A stretch of DNA of 33,973 nucleotides, from assembly GCF_005222955.1 (NCBI RefSeq), contig NZ_LWUA01000090.1, positions 1 through 33,973 of the forward strand. The letters are read 5' to 3'. The first letter of the stretch is position 1. Every line of letters begins with the position of its first letter. Shown here one piece after another: positions 8,384 to 19,564 of this stretch. A model generated the notes under the pieces. That model saw only the letters and a list, made by a program, of their open reading frames with translations. It searched no databases and was not told the DNA's origin. A program made the translations under genes and the position numbers. Origin of the DNA: Blastococcus sp. CCUG 61487. GTDB taxonomy: Bacteria; Actinomycetota; Actinomycetes; Mycobacteriales; Geodermatophilaceae.

Positions 8384-9687
8384 GACAGCCCCTCCACGCG
8401 CAGGACGCTGGTCACGCCGCGGACGGCGGGCATGTCGCGCAGGGCGGCGATGGTGGCCGACAGCGCCGCGTCCGGGGCGCTGTGCGTGACGAGGACGAGG
8501 GTCGCGGCGTCGTCCCGGCCGTCCTGGCGGACGGTCGAGATGCTCACGCCGTGGTGAGCGAACTCCTGGGCGACGGTGGCCAGCACACCCGGCTTGTCCG
8601 CGACGTCGAGGCTCACGTGGTACCGCGTCGGCGTCTCGGCCATGGGGCGGACGGGCAGCGCGGCGTAGCCGGTGGGGCCCTGCCCGGAGGCGCCGGCCAC
8701 CCGGTTGCGGGCCACCGCGACGAGGTCACCGAGGACGGCGCTGGCGGTCGGTTCGCCCCCGGCGCCCTGGCCGTAGAACATGAGCTGGCCGGCGGCCTCG
8801 GCCTCGACGAACACCGCGTTGAACGCGCCGCCGACCGAGGCCAGCGGGTGCGTCGTCGGGATCATCGCGGGGTGGACGCGCACGGCCACGGAATCGGACG
8901 CCGCTCCGCCGTCCGGCTTGTCCGTCACCCGCTCGCAGATGGCCAGCAGCTTCACCGTGCAGCCGATCTCCGCAGCGCGCGCGACGTCGGTCGCCGTCAC
9001 CGCGGAGATGCCCTCGCGGTGGACGTCGGCCGCCGACACCGGGGTGTGGAAGGCCAGCGACGCGAGGATCGCCGCCTTGGCCGCGGCGTCGAACCCGTCG
9101 ACGTCGGCGGTGGGATCGGCCTCGGCGTAGCCGAGCTCGGTGGCCTCGGCGAGCGCCTCGGCGAAGCCGGCGCCGGTCTCGGCCATGCGGGACAGGATGT
9201 AGTTGGTCGTCCCGTTCACGATGCCGACGACGCGGCGCAACTGGTCGCCGGCGAGGGACTCCCGCAGCGGCCGCAGCAGCGGGATCGCCCCGGCGACGGC
9301 GGCCTCGTAGTACAGGTCCACCCCGGCCGCGGCGGCCGCGGCGTGCAGGCCCGGCCCGTCCTCGGCCAGCAGCGCCTTGTTCGCGCTGACCACCGACTTG
9401 CCCGCCTCGAGCGCGGCGTAGAGCAGGCTGCGCGCCGGCTCGATGCCGCCGATGACCTCGACGACGAGGTCGACGTCGTCCCGCCGCACCAGCGCCGCGG
9501 CGTCGGTGGTGAGCAGGTGCTCGGGGACGTCGGTGTGGTGCGCGGGGCGGCGGACGGCGATGCCGGCCAGCTCCACCGGCCGGCCGATGCGGGCGGCGAG
9601 GTCGTCGGCCTGCTCCTCGATCAGCCGCTGCACGGCGCTGCCCACGGTCCCGCGGCCCAGCAGGGCCACCCTCAGCGGCGCCGTCAC
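8380..9687 (-). CDS. hom: Homoserine dehydrogenase with C-terminal ACT domain
   Basis: Hom reduces aspartate semialdehyde to homoserine with NAD(P)H. The 435-residue protein has an N-terminal Rossmann fold ([13 protein letters not shown]), the SANKALLA segment, the catalytic domain with [33 protein letters not shown] and a C-terminal ACT domain (about 355-435, [18 protein letters not shown]). In Corynebacterium and relatives the ACT region carries feedback inhibition by threonine, so the same control is expected here. The GTG start (9687) overlaps the lysA stop as GTGA, and longer in-frame extension upstream only reads through lysA in the wrong frame. Confidence 0.97.
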   Translation of the reverse strand: MTAPLRVALLGRGTVGSAVQRLIEEQADDLAARIGRPVELAGIAVRRPAHHTDVPEHLLTTDAAALVRRDDVDLVVEVIGGIEPARSLLYAALEAGKSVVSANKALLAEDGPGLHAAAAAAGVDLYYEAAVAGAIPLLRPLRESLAGDQLRRVVGIVNGTTNYILSRMAETGAGFAEALAEATELGYAEADPTADVDGFDAAAKAAILASLAFHTPVSAADVHREGISAVTATDVARAAEIGCTVKLLAICERVTDKPDGGAASDSVAVRVHPAMIPTTHPLASVGGAFNAVFVEAEAAGQLMFYGQGAGGEPTASAVLGDLVAVARNRVAGASGQGPTGYAALPVRPMAETPTRYHVSLDVADKPGVLATVAQEFAHHGVSISTVRQDGRDDAATLVLVTHSAPDAALSATIAALRDMPAVRGVTSVLRVEGLS

Positions 9688-11177
9688 GACCGGGCTCCGG
9701 CGGGGTGCTCGGGGGCGGGTTGGTCGACCGCCGGCGAGGACGCGGGGCGGTCGGCGAGGACGGCGTCGAGGGCGAACACGTCGGACAGTGTCTGACGACG
9801 GACGATCTCGGTGGCCACCCCCTCCCGTACGGCGACCACCGGCGGCTTGAGCAGGTAGTTGTAGTTGCTCGCCATCGACCAGCAGTAGGCGCCCGTCGCG
9901 GCCACCGCGAGCAGGTCGCCGGCGACGACGTCCGACGGCAGCCACAGGTCCCGCACCAGCACGTCCCCGCTCTCGCAGTGCTTGCCCACGACCCGGCACA
10001 GCGCGGGCGGGGCGTCGGACACCCGGTTGGCCAGCACGCAGGTGTAGCTCGCGTCGTAGAGCGCGGTGCGGATGTTGTCGCTCATCCCGCCGTCGACCGA
10101 CACGTAGTTGCGGACCGTCGGGATGCCGGGCGCGCTGCCGCCGCCCAGCCGCACCGGCTTGATCGTGCCGATCTCGTAGAGGGTCACGGTGCCGGGGCCG
10201 GCGATCGCGCGGCCCGGTTCGACCGCCAGGCGCGGCACCGGCAGCCCGAGCGCGGCGCACTCCGAGGCGACGACCGCCCGCAGCCGGGCGGCGACGTCGC
10301 CGGGGCCGACCGGGTCGTCCTCGGGGACGTAGGCGATGCCGAACCCGCCGCCGAGGTTGAGCTCGTCCAGCAGCTCCCCGGTCGCCTGGTGGACCTGGCC
10401 GAGCAGCCCGACGACCCGGTGCGCGGCGGCCTCGAAGCCGGCGGTGTCGAAGATCTGCGAGCCGATGTGGCTGTGCAGGCCGGCCAGGCGCAGCGCCGGC
10501 TCGCGGATGACCCGCACCGCCGCGGTGAGCGCGTCCCCGGTCGCCAGCGAGAAGCCGAACTTCTGGTCCTCGTGCGCGGTGGCGATGAACTCGTGCGTGT
10601 GCGCCTCGATGCCGACCGTCGCGCGGATGAGCACCGGGACCGGTGCGCCGCCCTCGGCCACCCGGGCGGCCGCCAGCGGAGCCAGCCGGTCGATCTCGTC
10701 GAACGAGTCGAGCACGATGTGGCCGATCCCGGAGTCGACGGCCAGCTGCAGCTCGACCAGCGACTTGTTGTTGCCGTGCAGGGCGATCCGCTCGGCCGGG
10801 AAGCCGGCCGCCAGGGCCAGCGCCAGCTCGTTGCCGCTGCAGGCGTCGAGGTGCAGCCCGTCCTCGGCGATCCACCGGGCGACCTGCCCGCAGAGGAAGG
10901 CCTTGGACGCGTAGTGCACGTCGGCACCCTCGAACGCCGTCGCGAAGTCGGCGGCCCGCCCGCGGAAGTCGGCCTCGTCGAGCACGAACAGCGGGGTGCC
11001 GTGCTCGCGGGCCAGGTCGGTGACCGCTCGGCCGGCCAGGTGCAGCTCGCCGTCGACCCGGGTGGCCGACCGCGGCCAGATGTCCGGGTCGAGGGCACCG
11101 AGGTCGACCGGCGGCGCGCCGGCGGGCGAGGGCTGCTGGATGCTGCCGTGCAGGGGCCCGGCGGGGTGCGCTCTCAC
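9684..11177 (-). CDS. lysA: Diaminopimelate decarboxylase
   Basis: LysA decarboxylates meso-diaminopimelate to lysine, using PLP. It is a fold-type III enzyme with the PLP lysine K92 in [10 protein letters not shown], the His/Gly phosphate-binding region ([23 protein letters not shown]), [10 protein letters not shown] and the C-terminal HCESGDVL and [15 protein letters not shown]. At 497 residues it is longer than many homologues because of about 25 N-terminal and about 30 C-terminal Pro/Ala-rich residues. The GTG start at 11177 overlaps the argS stop (ATGTGA) and has GGAG 6 nt upstream. The argS-lysA pair is a classic actinobacterial arrangement that in Corynebacterium responds to arginine and lysine. 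Confidence 0.97.
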   Translation of the reverse strand: MRAHPAGPLHGSIQQPSPAGAPPVDLGALDPDIWPRSATRVDGELHLAGRAVTDLAREHGTPLFVLDEADFRGRAADFATAFEGADVHYASKAFLCGQVARWIAEDGLHLDACSGNELALALAAGFPAERIALHGNNKSLVELQLAVDSGIGHIVLDSFDEIDRLAPLAAARVAEGGAPVPVLIRATVGIEAHTHEFIATAHEDQKFGFSLATGDALTAAVRVIREPALRLAGLHSHIGSQIFDTAGFEAAAHRVVGLLGQVHQATGELLDELNLGGGFGIAYVPEDDPVGPGDVAARLRAVVASECAALGLPVPRLAVEPGRAIAGPGTVTLYEIGTIKPVRLGGGSAPGIPTVRNYVSVDGGMSDNIRTALYDASYTCVLANRVSDAPPALCRVVGKHCESGDVLVRDLWLPSDVVAGDLLAVAATGAYCWSMASNYNYLLKPPVVAVREGVATEIVRRQTLSDVFALDAVLADRPASSPAVDQPAPEHPAGARS

Positions 11178-12835
11178 ATCCGCTCCGGAGCGGTCACGCC
11201 GAGCACGGCGAGCCCGTTGCGCAGCACCGTCGCCGTCGCAGCGCACAGGGTGAGGCGCGCGCGGTGCAGCTCGCCCGGCTCCTCGTCGCCCATCGGCAGG
11301 ATGCGGCAGGAGTCGTAGAACCGGTGGTAGGTGCCGGCCAGCTCCTCCAGGTAGCGGGCCACCCGGTGCGGCGCGCGGAGCTCCGCGGCGGCGGTGACGA
11401 CCTTGGGGAACTCGCCGATCGCGCGCAGCAGCGCGTTCTCCCGCTCGTGCGCGAGCAGCGTGACGTCGACCCCCGCCCCGCCGTCGAGCGCGAGGCCGAG
11501 GTCGGCGGCGTTGCGCAGCACCGACGAGATGCGGGCGTGCGCGTACTGGACGTAGAAGACCGGGTTGTCGTTGCTCTTCCGGCTCCAGAGATCGAGGTCC
11601 AGGTCGATCTGCTGGTCGACCGAAGCACGGGCCAGGGCGTAGCGGGCCGCGTCGGAGCCCACCGCCTCGACGAGGTCGTCGAGGGTGACCACCGTGCCGG
11701 CGCGCTTGCTCATCCGCACCGGCTGCCCGTCGCGGACCAGGTTGACCAGCTGGCCGAGCAGGATCTCCAGGTTGACCTCGGGGTCGTCGCCGACGGCGGC
11801 CGAGAGCGCCTTGTACCGGCCCACGTAGCCCGCGTGGTCGGCGCCCAGCATGATCACGACCTTGTCGAACCCGCGGTCGCGCTTGTCCAGGTAGTAGGCG
11901 CAGTCGGCGGCGAAGTACGTGGGGGCGCCGTCGCTCTTGATCAGCGGCCGGTCCTTGTCGTCGCCGAAGTCGGTGGTCCGCAGCCAGACCGCGCCCTCGG
12001 CGTCGTAGACGTGCCCGTGCTGCCGCAGGCGGGTGATCGCCTTCTCCAGGGCGCCGCTCTCGTGCAGCGTGCGCTCGCTGAAGTAGACGTCGAAGACGAC
12101 GCCGAACTCGGCCAGCGTGCGCTTGATCTCGGCGAACATCAGCTCGACGCCGCGCACCCGGAAGCGCTCCTGCTGCTCGGCGTCGGGCAGCTCGAGCAGC
12201 CCCGGCTCGGCCTCGACCACCTGCCGCGCGATCTCGGCGATGTAGTCGCCCACGTAGCCGTCCTCGGGCGCCGGGCGGCCGTGGGCGGCCGCCATGAGGC
12301 TGAAGGCGAACCTGTCGATCTGCGCGCCGGCGTCGTTGAAGTAGTACTCCCGGGTGACCGAGGCGCCGCTGGCCTCCAGCAGCCGGCCCAGGGCGTCGCC
12401 GACCGCGGCCCAGCGGGTGCCGCCGATGTGCACGGGCCCGGTCGGGTTGGCCGAGACGAACTCCAGGTTGAGCTTCTGGCCGGCCAGGTTGTCGGTGCGG
12501 CCGTACGCCTCGCCCAGGGCGACCGCCCGCACCGCGATCGTGCCGAGGGCGCCGGCGGCCAGGGTGATGTTGAGGAAGCCCGGCCCGGCGACGTCGGCCG
12601 ACGCGATGCCCTCGTGCGCGCGCAGCTCCTCCGCCAGCACCTCGGCCACCTCGCGCGGCGGCCGGCCGGCGGGCTTGGCCAGCCGGAGGGCGATGTTGGT
12701 GGCGTAGTCGCCGTGCGCGCGGTTCTTCGGCCGCTCGAGGACGACCTCGGCGGGCACCTCGACGGGCAGCGCGCCGCGGTCGACGACCGCGCCCACGGCG
12801 GTACGGACGACGTCCTGAAGCTGCTCGGGTGTCAC
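11174..12835 (-). CDS. argS: Arginyl-tRNA synthetase
   Basis: ArgS charges tRNA-Arg. The 553-residue class I synthetase has the N-terminal tRNA D-loop-binding Add-1 domain (to about 100). The HIGH-like signature is [14 protein letters not shown], the KMSKS-like signature is [13 protein letters not shown], and the C-terminal DALR anticodon-binding domain includes [18 protein letters not shown] 12835 is chosen because a TACGCT -10 box lies 6 nt before it, which predicts a leaderless message, and because the N-terminus [14 protein letters not shown] fits the family. The much longer open frame upstream overlaps the divergent DUF3105 gene and is not real. It is the first gene of a five-gene overlapping operon. 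Confidence 0.97.
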   Translation of the reverse strand: MTPEQLQDVVRTAVGAVVDRGALPVEVPAEVVLERPKNRAHGDYATNIALRLAKPAGRPPREVAEVLAEELRAHEGIASADVAGPGFLNITLAAGALGTIAVRAVALGEAYGRTDNLAGQKLNLEFVSANPTGPVHIGGTRWAAVGDALGRLLEASGASVTREYYFNDAGAQIDRFAFSLMAAAHGRPAPEDGYVGDYIAEIARQVVEAEPGLLELPDAEQQERFRVRGVELMFAEIKRTLAEFGVVFDVYFSERTLHESGALEKAITRLRQHGHVYDAEGAVWLRTTDFGDDKDRPLIKSDGAPTYFAADCAYYLDKRDRGFDKVVIMLGADHAGYVGRYKALSAAVGDDPEVNLEILLGQLVNLVRDGQPVRMSKRAGTVVTLDDLVEAVGSDAARYALARASVDQQIDLDLDLWSRKSNDNPVFYVQYAHARISSVLRNAADLGLALDGGAGVDVTLLAHERENALLRAIGEFPKVVTAAAELRAPHRVARYLEELAGTYHRFYDSCRILPMGDEEPGELHRARLTLCAATATVLRNGLAVLGVTAPERM

Positions 12836-12841
12836 CGCACG

Positions 12842-12847
12842 AGCGTA
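12842..12847 (-). promoter_or_regulatory. -10 box of a leaderless argS operon promoter
   Basis: TACGCT on the minus strand fits TAnnnT and lies 6 nt from the argS GTG, placing transcription start at or next to the start codon. No -35 element is evident. Confidence 0.5.
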
Positions 12848-12955
12848 CTGACCGGTGCCTGCGGGTTCGCGCCCCTGCCCGCGGCATGCAGGAGACGCCC
12901 AGGTTCGCGACCTAGACTCGCTGCCGCATCGTGCACCCGCACTCGAGGAGTGGCC

Positions 12956-13735
12956 TTGGCCAAGGACCGCAAGCCCGACGACGGCCGCGCGCGCGGCAGC
13001 GCGACCCGGTCGGGAGCCGGCGGGAGCACCGGACGCGCCAAGGCGGGCGGCAAGGGCGGCCGCACCCGCCCGCCGACGCAGGCGGTGGCGGACGCGCAGA
13101 AGCGGCCCTGGGCGCTCATCGCCGGCGCGATCGCCGTCGTCGTCTTCGCCGTCGGCGCCATCGGCCTGGCGGTGTGGCAGGTGAACGAGGCCGAGGCCGG
13201 CAAGGTCTCCTCGGTCGACGAGATCGCCGGCATCGAGACGTGGGAGGGCCTGTCCCAGGAGCACGTCACCACGCCGGTCGACTACGAGCAGTCGCCGCCC
13301 GTGGGCGGCCCTCACGACCCCGAGTGGGCCGACTGCACCGGAACGGTCTACGACGTCGAGATCCGCCCCGAGAACGCGGTGCACAGCCTGGAGCACGGCG
13401 CGGTCTGGATCACCTACGACCCGGAGGTCGTGTCCGACGCGGACATCGAGACGCTGGAGCGGCTGGCCGACGAGCCGGGCCGGATGCTCTCCCCGTACGC
13501 GGGCCAGGACTCGCCGATCAGCATCCAGAGCTGGGGGCACCAGCTCAAGGTGGACAGCGCCGTGGACGAGCGCCTCGAGCAGTTCGCCGACCTGCTCACC
13601 TTCGCGGCGAACCTCGAGCCCGGCGCGACGTGCTCGAACCCGCGGTTCATCGAGCAGCCCCGGTTGGCCGGCGAGGGGTCTGCCGGGACGCCGGAGGCCA
13701 CCGACATGGGTGAGCCGCCGTCGGACGGCTCCTGA
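12956..13735 (+). CDS. DUF3105 family membrane-anchored protein
   Basis: The function is unknown. The 259-residue protein begins with a basic, Gly-rich cytoplasmic segment (to about 50). One membrane helix follows (about 52-74), then an exported DUF3105 domain. The conserved domain shows [11 protein letters not shown], a single cysteine and [14 protein letters not shown], a His/Glu/Cys set that could bind a metal. TTG 12956 is chosen over the in-frame GTG two codons earlier: GAGGAG ends 5 nt before the TTG but directly abuts the GTG. TTG also gives the expected MAKDRKPDD start. A TAGACT hexamer at 12913-12918 may be its -10 box. It is divergent from argS and lies 38 nt before a DUF305 gene, with which it probably forms an operon. 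Confidence 0.88.
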   Translation: MAKDRKPDDGRARGSATRSGAGGSTGRAKAGGKGGRTRPPTQAVADAQKRPWALIAGAIAVVVFAVGAIGLAVWQVNEAEAGKVSSVDEIAGIETWEGLSQEHVTTPVDYEQSPPVGGPHDPEWADCTGTVYDVEIRPENAVHSLEHGAVWITYDPEVVSDADIETLERLADEPGRMLSPYAGQDSPISIQSWGHQLKVDSAVDERLEQFADLLTFAANLEPGATCSNPRFIEQPRLAGEGSAGTPEATDMGEPPSDGS

Positions 13736-13773
13736 CACCCGCTGACGCAGGACCCGACCGAGGAGGTGGCACC

Positions 13774-14439
13774 GTGAGCTCGACCGCACCGCGCTCGCTC
13801 GCCCGTACCGCCCTGCTCGCGGTGATCGCCGTGTCGCTGGTCCTGATCGGCGGCGGGCTCGCCGTCGCGCTGGGCATCGGCCGCGAGACGCCGACGCCGT
13901 CGGACGACTCCGTCGACGCCGGCTTCGCGCGGGACATGGCGCGGCACCACCTGCAGGGGGTGCTGATGGCCGACCTGGTGCCCGACCGCAGCGAGGACCC
14001 CGAGGTCGAGCTGCTCGCCTACGACATCTCCTCCACCCAGAACAGCCAGGTCGGACGGATGCAGGGCTGGCTGGACCTCTGGGGGCTGCCGCTGAGCGGT
14101 GGCGACACGATGGCCTGGATGGGCGAGGAACACGCCGACCACGGCGCCTACGACCCGGAGAGCACCGACCGCGGGGCGCTCATGCCGGGCATGGCGACCG
14201 AGGCGGAGCTGGCGAACCTCCGCAGCCTGACCGGGACCGAGTTCGACGTCGAGTTCCTCCGGTTGATGATCCGGCACCACCAGGGCGGGTTCGAGATGGC
14301 CGAGTTCACCGTCGAGCGCGCCGATGTGGAGGCGGTCCGCGACCTCGCCCAGGGGATCGCGCAGAGCCAGGCGACGGAGACCCAGTACATGCTCGACATG
14401 CTCGCCGCGCGGGGTGGCACCCCGCTCCCCGAGCCGTGA
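13774..14439 (+). CDS. DUF305 family protein
   Basis: The function is unknown. The 221-residue protein has an N-terminal hydrophobic signal anchor (about 12-35) that would place the rest outside the membrane. The four-helix, ferritin-like DUF305 domain repeats the hallmark motif twice: [16 protein letters not shown] around H58-H59 and [17 protein letters not shown] around residue 168. Between them is a Met/His-rich loop ([17 protein letters not shown]). These His/Met residues suggest metal binding, and some DUF305 proteins occur near copper-handling genes, but no metal function is shown here. The GTG start is preceded by GAGGAGG. The gene follows the DUF3105 gene closely. Confidence 0.9.
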   Translation: MSSTAPRSLARTALLAVIAVSLVLIGGGLAVALGIGRETPTPSDDSVDAGFARDMARHHLQGVLMADLVPDRSEDPEVELLAYDISSTQNSQVGRMQGWLDLWGLPLSGGDTMAWMGEEHADHGAYDPESTDRGALMPGMATEAELANLRSLTGTEFDVEFLRLMIRHHQGGFEMAEFTVERADVEAVRDLAQGIAQSQATETQYMLDMLAARGGTPLPEP

Positions 14440-14495
14440 GGGCCTCCCACCGGTGGCGTCCGGTCGGCTGATACGTTCTTCTCCGCACGACACGA

Positions 14496-14567
14496 GCCCC
14501 CGTAGCTCAGGGGATAGAGCACTGCCCTCCGGAGGCAGGGGCGCAGGTTCGAATCCTGCCGGGGGCA
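14496..14567 (+). tRNA. tRNA-Arg (anticodon CCG)
   Basis: A complete cloverleaf can be folded. The acceptor GCCCCCG pairs with CGGGGGC; the D arm is GCTC/GAGC; the anticodon stem is CTGCC/GGCAG with loop CTCCGGA (anticodon CCG). The T arm is GCAGG/CCTGC with loop TTCGAAT. The discriminator base is A at 14567 and CCA is not encoded. It reads CGG, a very common arginine codon at this GC content. Confidence 0.95.
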
Positions 14568-14576
14568 CTCGTATCG

Positions 14577-14591
14577 GCGGTCCCGGACCGC
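14577..14591 (+). terminator. Possible terminator hairpin after tRNA-Arg
   Basis: GCGGTC at 14577-14582 pairs with GACCGC at 14586-14591 around a 3-nt loop, 9 nt after the tRNA. It is a short stem with no U-tract. Confidence 0.35.
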
Positions 14592-14630
14592 GTCGCAGAG
14601 GGCAGTGACCGGCGTCTCATGCGCCTGCAC

Positions 14631-14636
14631 TAGCGT
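14631..14636 (+). promoter_or_regulatory. -10 box of a near-leaderless hydrolase promoter
   Basis: TAGCGT (TAnnnT) lies 8 nt before the ATG of the alpha/beta hydrolase gene. No ribosome site lies between them. Confidence 0.4.
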
Positions 14637-14644
14637 CCGCAGCC

Positions 14645-15541
14645 ATGGAGAGCAGCGGGATCGCGACCGTCACCGTCGGCGACATCGACCTGGCCTACGA
14701 GACCTTCGGCGACGAGGCGGGGATCCCGCTGCTGCTGGTCAGCGGCCTCGGGTCGCAGATGATCAGCTACGCCGACGAGCTCTGCGCCGGCTTCGCCGAG
14801 CGCGGCATGTACGTCATCAGGTTCGACAACCGCGACGTCGGGCTGTCCACGCACCTGCACTCCGCGGGCATCCCGCGCCTGGGCGACGTCCGCCGCGGGG
14901 ACCGCTCGAGCGTCCACTACGAGCTGGCGGACATGGCGGCCGACACCGCCGGGCTGATCGAGGCGCTCGGCCTGGAGTCGGTGCACCTGGTCGGGGTCTC
15001 GATGGGCGGGATGATCGCCCAGCGGGTCGCCATCACCTATCCGGAGCGGGTCCGCAGCCTCACGTCGATCATGTCCACCACGGGCAACCGGTCGGTCGGC
15101 GGCGCGACCGAGGCCGCCCAGGCGGTGCTCTACGCGCCGGCGGCGCACGACCGGGAGTCCGCGATCGCCCGCCAGCTCCAGTCCTCCCGGGTGATCGGCT
15201 CCCCCGGCTTCCCGTTCGACGAGGAGGCCATCCGCGCGCGGGCCGGCCTCGCCTACGACCGGGGACACGATCCGGCCGGGGTGGCGCGGCAGATGGCCGC
15301 CATCGTCACCAGCCCCGACCGGACCGAGGACCTCGGCCGGGTGTCGGTCCCGACGCTGGTGATCCACGGGGCGGACGACGCCCTGGTGGACGTCTCGGGT
15401 GGCCGCGCGACCGCCGCCGCGATCCCCGGGGCGGAGCTGGTGGTCATCGAGGGCATGGGCCACGACCTGCCGCGCCAGCTGTGGCCGGAGTTCACCGACC
15501 GGATCATGGCGCTGGTCGGCCGGGTGGAGGGCCAGGTCTGA
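14645..15541 (+). CDS. Alpha/beta fold hydrolase
   Basis: This is a 298-residue alpha/beta hydrolase. The oxyanion region is LLLVSGLGSQMI, the nucleophile is S119 in VGVSMGGM, the acid is in VIHGADDALV, and the catalytic histidine is in IEGMGHDLP, so the triad is complete. The overall pattern (FDNRDVGLSTHL, ADMAADTAGLIEALG) resembles the RdmC-like esterase/methylesterase group often labelled as such in Actinobacteria. The substrate is unknown. No signal peptide is present, so it should be cytoplasmic. It stands alone, convergent with the SDR gene that ends 12 nt away. Confidence 0.9.
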   Translation: MESSGIATVTVGDIDLAYETFGDEAGIPLLLVSGLGSQMISYADELCAGFAERGMYVIRFDNRDVGLSTHLHSAGIPRLGDVRRGDRSSVHYELADMAADTAGLIEALGLESVHLVGVSMGGMIAQRVAITYPERVRSLTSIMSTTGNRSVGGATEAAQAVLYAPAAHDRESAIARQLQSSRVIGSPGFPFDEEAIRARAGLAYDRGHDPAGVARQMAAIVTSPDRTEDLGRVSVPTLVIHGADDALVDVSGGRATAAAIPGAELVVIEGMGHDLPRQLWPEFTDRIMALVGRVEGQV

Positions 15542-15553
15542 CCTGCCGGCGGG

Positions 15554-16324
15554 TCAGCTGGTCAGCAGCCCGCCCTCGACGGGGAGCGTCGTCCCGGTGA
15601 CGTAGCCGCCGGCGTCGCTGACCAGGAAGATCAGCGCGGTGGCCAGCTCGCGCGGGTCGCCGGCGCGGCCGACGAGCACCCGGCCCATCTGCGCGTCGAG
15701 GTAGCCCTCGGGGTACTGCTCGGTCATCTCGGAGGCGAAGAACCCCGGCGCCAGCGCGTTGACCCGGATGCCCTTGCGCCCGGTCCACTGCTGCGCGAGG
15801 TCGCGGGTCAGCCCGATCAGCCCGGCCTTGCTGGCGGCGTAGGCGGCCTGCGGCAGCCCGGCGGTGGTGAGCCCCAGGATGCTGGAGATGTTCACGATCG
15901 AGCTGCCGGGCCGCATCACCCGCGCGCAGGCCTGGGCCATCCAGTAGCAGCCGTTGAGGTTGACGTCGATGACGGAGCGGAACTGCTCGGCGGTCTCGCG
16001 GGTGGCCGGCACGGCGGTGCCGATGCCGGCGTTGTTCACCAGGACGTCGACCCGGCCGAACTCGCGCATCGCGGCGTCGACCAGGCCCTGGCAGTCCTCG
16101 GGGACGGCGACGTCGGTGCGGACCGCGATTGCCCGCCGCCCGGTCGCCTCCACCGCCCGCTGGGTCTCGGCCAGCCGGTCGGTGCGCCGGGCGCCGAGGA
16201 CGACGTCCGCCCCCGCCTCGGCCAGCGTCGTCGCGAAGACCGCCCCCAGGCCGGAGGACGCCCCCGTGACGACGGCGACCCTCCCGTCGAGGCGGAACAT
16301 GTCCAGGATCGTGGGCTCGCTCAC
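15554..16324 (-). CDS. SDR family NAD(P)-dependent oxidoreductase
   Basis: This is a classical short-chain dehydrogenase/reductase of 256 residues. It has the cofactor motif VVTGASSGLGAVFA, the DV residue pair (RTDVAVPED), NNAG, a catalytic Ser in NISSILG and the YAASK catalytic Tyr/Lys. The C-terminal TGTTLPVEGGLL is typical of glucose-dehydrogenase/3-oxoacyl-reductase-like members. The arginines after the second strand (GARRTDRL) could favour NADP. The substrate cannot be read from sequence. The GTG start at 16324 has no ribosome site but has TAGGTT 6 nt upstream, so a leaderless message is likely. The upstream ABC-F gene ends only 9 nt away. Confidence 0.92.
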   Translation of the reverse strand: MSEPTILDMFRLDGRVAVVTGASSGLGAVFATTLAEAGADVVLGARRTDRLAETQRAVEATGRRAIAVRTDVAVPEDCQGLVDAAMREFGRVDVLVNNAGIGTAVPATRETAEQFRSVIDVNLNGCYWMAQACARVMRPGSSIVNISSILGLTTAGLPQAAYAASKAGLIGLTRDLAQQWTGRKGIRVNALAPGFFASEMTEQYPEGYLDAQMGRVLVGRAGDPRELATALIFLVSDAGGYVTGTTLPVEGGLLTS

Positions 16325-16333
16325 GAGCCGAAC

Positions 16334-17983
<1,650 letters not shown>

Positions 17984-18001
17984 AGCGTCCCACCCGGAGG
18001 A

Positions 18002-19072
18002 TCACTCCTCGTCGAAGGAGTCCTCGTCGTAGCCGCTCTCGTCGTAGCCGCTCCCGTCCGTGGCGTCCTCGGTGCTCCGCCGGCGGACCAGCCACGGCTG
18101 CAGGTGGTCGTACCCGCGCACCGAGACGCGGCGCAGCGGCCGGACCTCGTACTCGGGCAGCTGCCGGATCCGGTCGGCGAGGTCGCGGTCCACCAGCAGC
18201 GTGCCGGGTCGCGCGAGGGAGGTCAGCCGGGCGGCCAGGTTCACCACCGGCGAGTAGATGTCGCCGAGCCGGGTCAGCACCCGCCCGTAGGCGGCGCCGA
18301 CGCGCAGCGGCAGCCGCTCCTCGGACTCCCACGCCTGGGGGAGCAGCAGGCCGATCTCCACGGCGTCCACGGCGGTGGCCGCGGAGAACAGGACGCCGTC
18401 GCCGGCGGTCTTGACCACCCTCCCGTGGTGCCGCGCGATCACCTCCGCGGCCATGCTCTCGAAGTCCTCGACCATCTGGCCGAGCTCCTGGCCACCCATC
18501 CCGCGGCTGCGCGAGGTGTAGCCGACGAGGTCCACGAAGCCGACCGCCAGCTCGCGCCGGTCCCCCGGGGTACCGGCGGCGAGCAGCCGCTCGGCGTTGG
18601 CGGCGAGGTGCCGGCGCCACACGTAGTCCTGCATCTCCCGCAGCCGCGGGAGGAGCGCCTCGGCGGCCGCCACCACCGCGTCCGCCGAGGCCACCGGTTC
18701 GTCCGGGTCGCCACCGGCGCCGGCGCCGCGCGCCAGGGCGTCGGCGAGCATGTCGGTCTGCCAGTCGGCCAGCCGGGCCAGCGACTGCCCCATGACCCGC
18801 GCGATCGAGGCCTCGTCGTACGGACCGACGAACCCCGACCGGATGAGCGTGGACAGCACCTCCAGCGCCCGCACGTCGGCGTCGGTGAACGCCACCGCGT
18901 CGTCCGCGGCGTCGGGGAAGCCCAGCGCGCGCCACAGCCGCTGGGTGCGGGACGACGGCATCCCCGCCATCTCGGCGACCTGGAGCCGCGTGTAGCGCCG
19001 CGGGCCGTCGAGCAGCAGGCGTTCGAGCGCTTCACGCGCCTCGCGACCCGGATCCTCCCCCGGTTCTCCCAT
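18002..19072 (-). CDS. Class III adenylate/guanylate cyclase with Rv1264-like N-terminal regulatory domain
   Basis: This 356-residue soluble nucleotidyl cyclase probably makes cAMP. The catalytic domain (about 172-335) keeps both metal aspartates (D181 in FVDLVGYT, D225 in KTAGDGV). It keeps the adenine-specifying pair K221 and D271, and the transition-state residues N278 and R282 in VVNLAAR. The N-terminal helical part (about 10-160, with LQVAEMAGMP and RLWRALGFPDAADDAVAFTDAD) resembles the autoinhibitory regulatory domain of mycobacterial Rv1264, where it senses pH; that role here is inference. The last 18 residues are an acidic tail with a GYDES/GYDED repeat encoded by a perfect 15-bp duplication. 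It lies between the ABC-F and universal stress protein genes on the same strand. Confidence 0.92.
   Translation of the reverse strand: MGEPGEDPGREAREALERLLLDGPRRYTRLQVAEMAGMPSSRTQRLWRALGFPDAADDAVAFTDADVRALEVLSTLIRSGFVGPYDEASIARVMGQSLARLADWQTDMLADALARGAGAGGDPDEPVASADAVVAAAEALLPRLREMQDYVWRRHLAANAERLLAAGTPGDRRELAVGFVDLVGYTSRSRGMGGQELGQMVEDFESMAAEVIARHHGRVVKTAGDGVLFSAATAVDAVEIGLLLPQAWESEERLPLRVGAAYGRVLTRLGDIYSPVVNLAARLTSLARPGTLLVDRDLADRIRQLPEYEVRPLRRVSVRGYDHLQPWLVRRRSTEDATDGSGYDESGYDEDSFDEE
18023..18052 (-). repeat. Perfect 15-bp tandem duplication in the cyclase C-terminus
   Basis: Bases 18023-18037 and 18038-18052 are identical and encode two Ser-Gly-Tyr-Asp-Glu steps in an acidic tail. They keep the reading frame. 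Confidence 0.85.
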
Positions 19073-19086
19073 GCGGCGGCGGTACC

Positions 19087-19557
19087 TCAGCCCGTGGTGT
19101 GGACGACGAGGACGTCGACGGCGGACCTGCGGGTGGCGTCCGCCGGCACCGAACCGAGCAGCCGCCCCTTGATGCCGGCGAGCCCGCGGTTGCCGACGAC
19201 GAGCAGGTCGGCGTCCTCCCGCCGGACCACGTCGAGCAGCGCCTCGACCGGCGATCCCTCGACCGCCAGGGTCCGCACGTCCGTGGCGCCCGCGGCCCGG
19301 GCCCGCTCGCTCGCCGTGCGGACGGTCTCCTCGGCGGGGTTCGACCCCACGATCTGGTAGGCCTCGTCGCGGAGCACGTCCTGGGCCCGGGAGAGCTCGC
19401 GGTCGTCGGCCTCGGTGGGCAGGTAGGCGCAGGCGATGACCAGCGTGGCGCCGCAGGCGCCGGCCAGGGCGCCGGCCCTGGCCACGGCCCGCAGGGAGGA
19501 CTCGGAACCGTCGGTGCCGACGACGACCGTGCGGTAGGCGTTCGCGGTGTCGCTCAC
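19087..19557 (-). CDS. Universal stress protein (UspA family)
   Basis: This is a single-domain Usp of 156 residues. It opens with VVVGTDGSESSLRAVARA and ends with the ATP-binding pattern VVGNRGLAGIKGRLLGSV (G-2x-G-9x-G-S/T), so it belongs to the ATP-binding subgroup. Such proteins help cells through hypoxia, oxidative or nutrient stress in Actinobacteria; the exact role is unknown. The GTG start at 19557 has TAGAGT 7 nt upstream and no ribosome site, fitting a leaderless message. It lies 14 nt upstream of the cyclase gene, and the two are probably cotranscribed. Some mycobacterial Usp proteins bind cAMP, so a link is possible but unproven. Confidence 0.93.
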   Translation of the reverse strand: MSDTANAYRTVVVGTDGSESSLRAVARAGALAGACGATLVIACAYLPTEADDRELSRAQDVLRDEAYQIVGSNPAEETVRTASERARAAGATDVRTLAVEGSPVEALLDVVRREDADLLVVGNRGLAGIKGRLLGSVPADATRRSAVDVLVVHTTG

Positions 19558-19564
19558 GGCGGGG

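Noticed and set aside
8380-10875. 831-codon minus-strand frame joining hom to an upstream segment
   Set aside because: The upstream segment is lysA read in the wrong frame. hom starts at GTG 9687 with a GTGA overlap.
11264-13735. Single 823-codon plus-strand frame reading through argS antisense into DUF3105
   Set aside because: Only the DUF3105 part (from 12956) has a family match and a ribosome site. The upstream part lies opposite argS.
14496-14567. tRNA gene as a possible integration site
   Set aside because: No integrase, repeated tRNA 3' end or change in composition is seen on either side.
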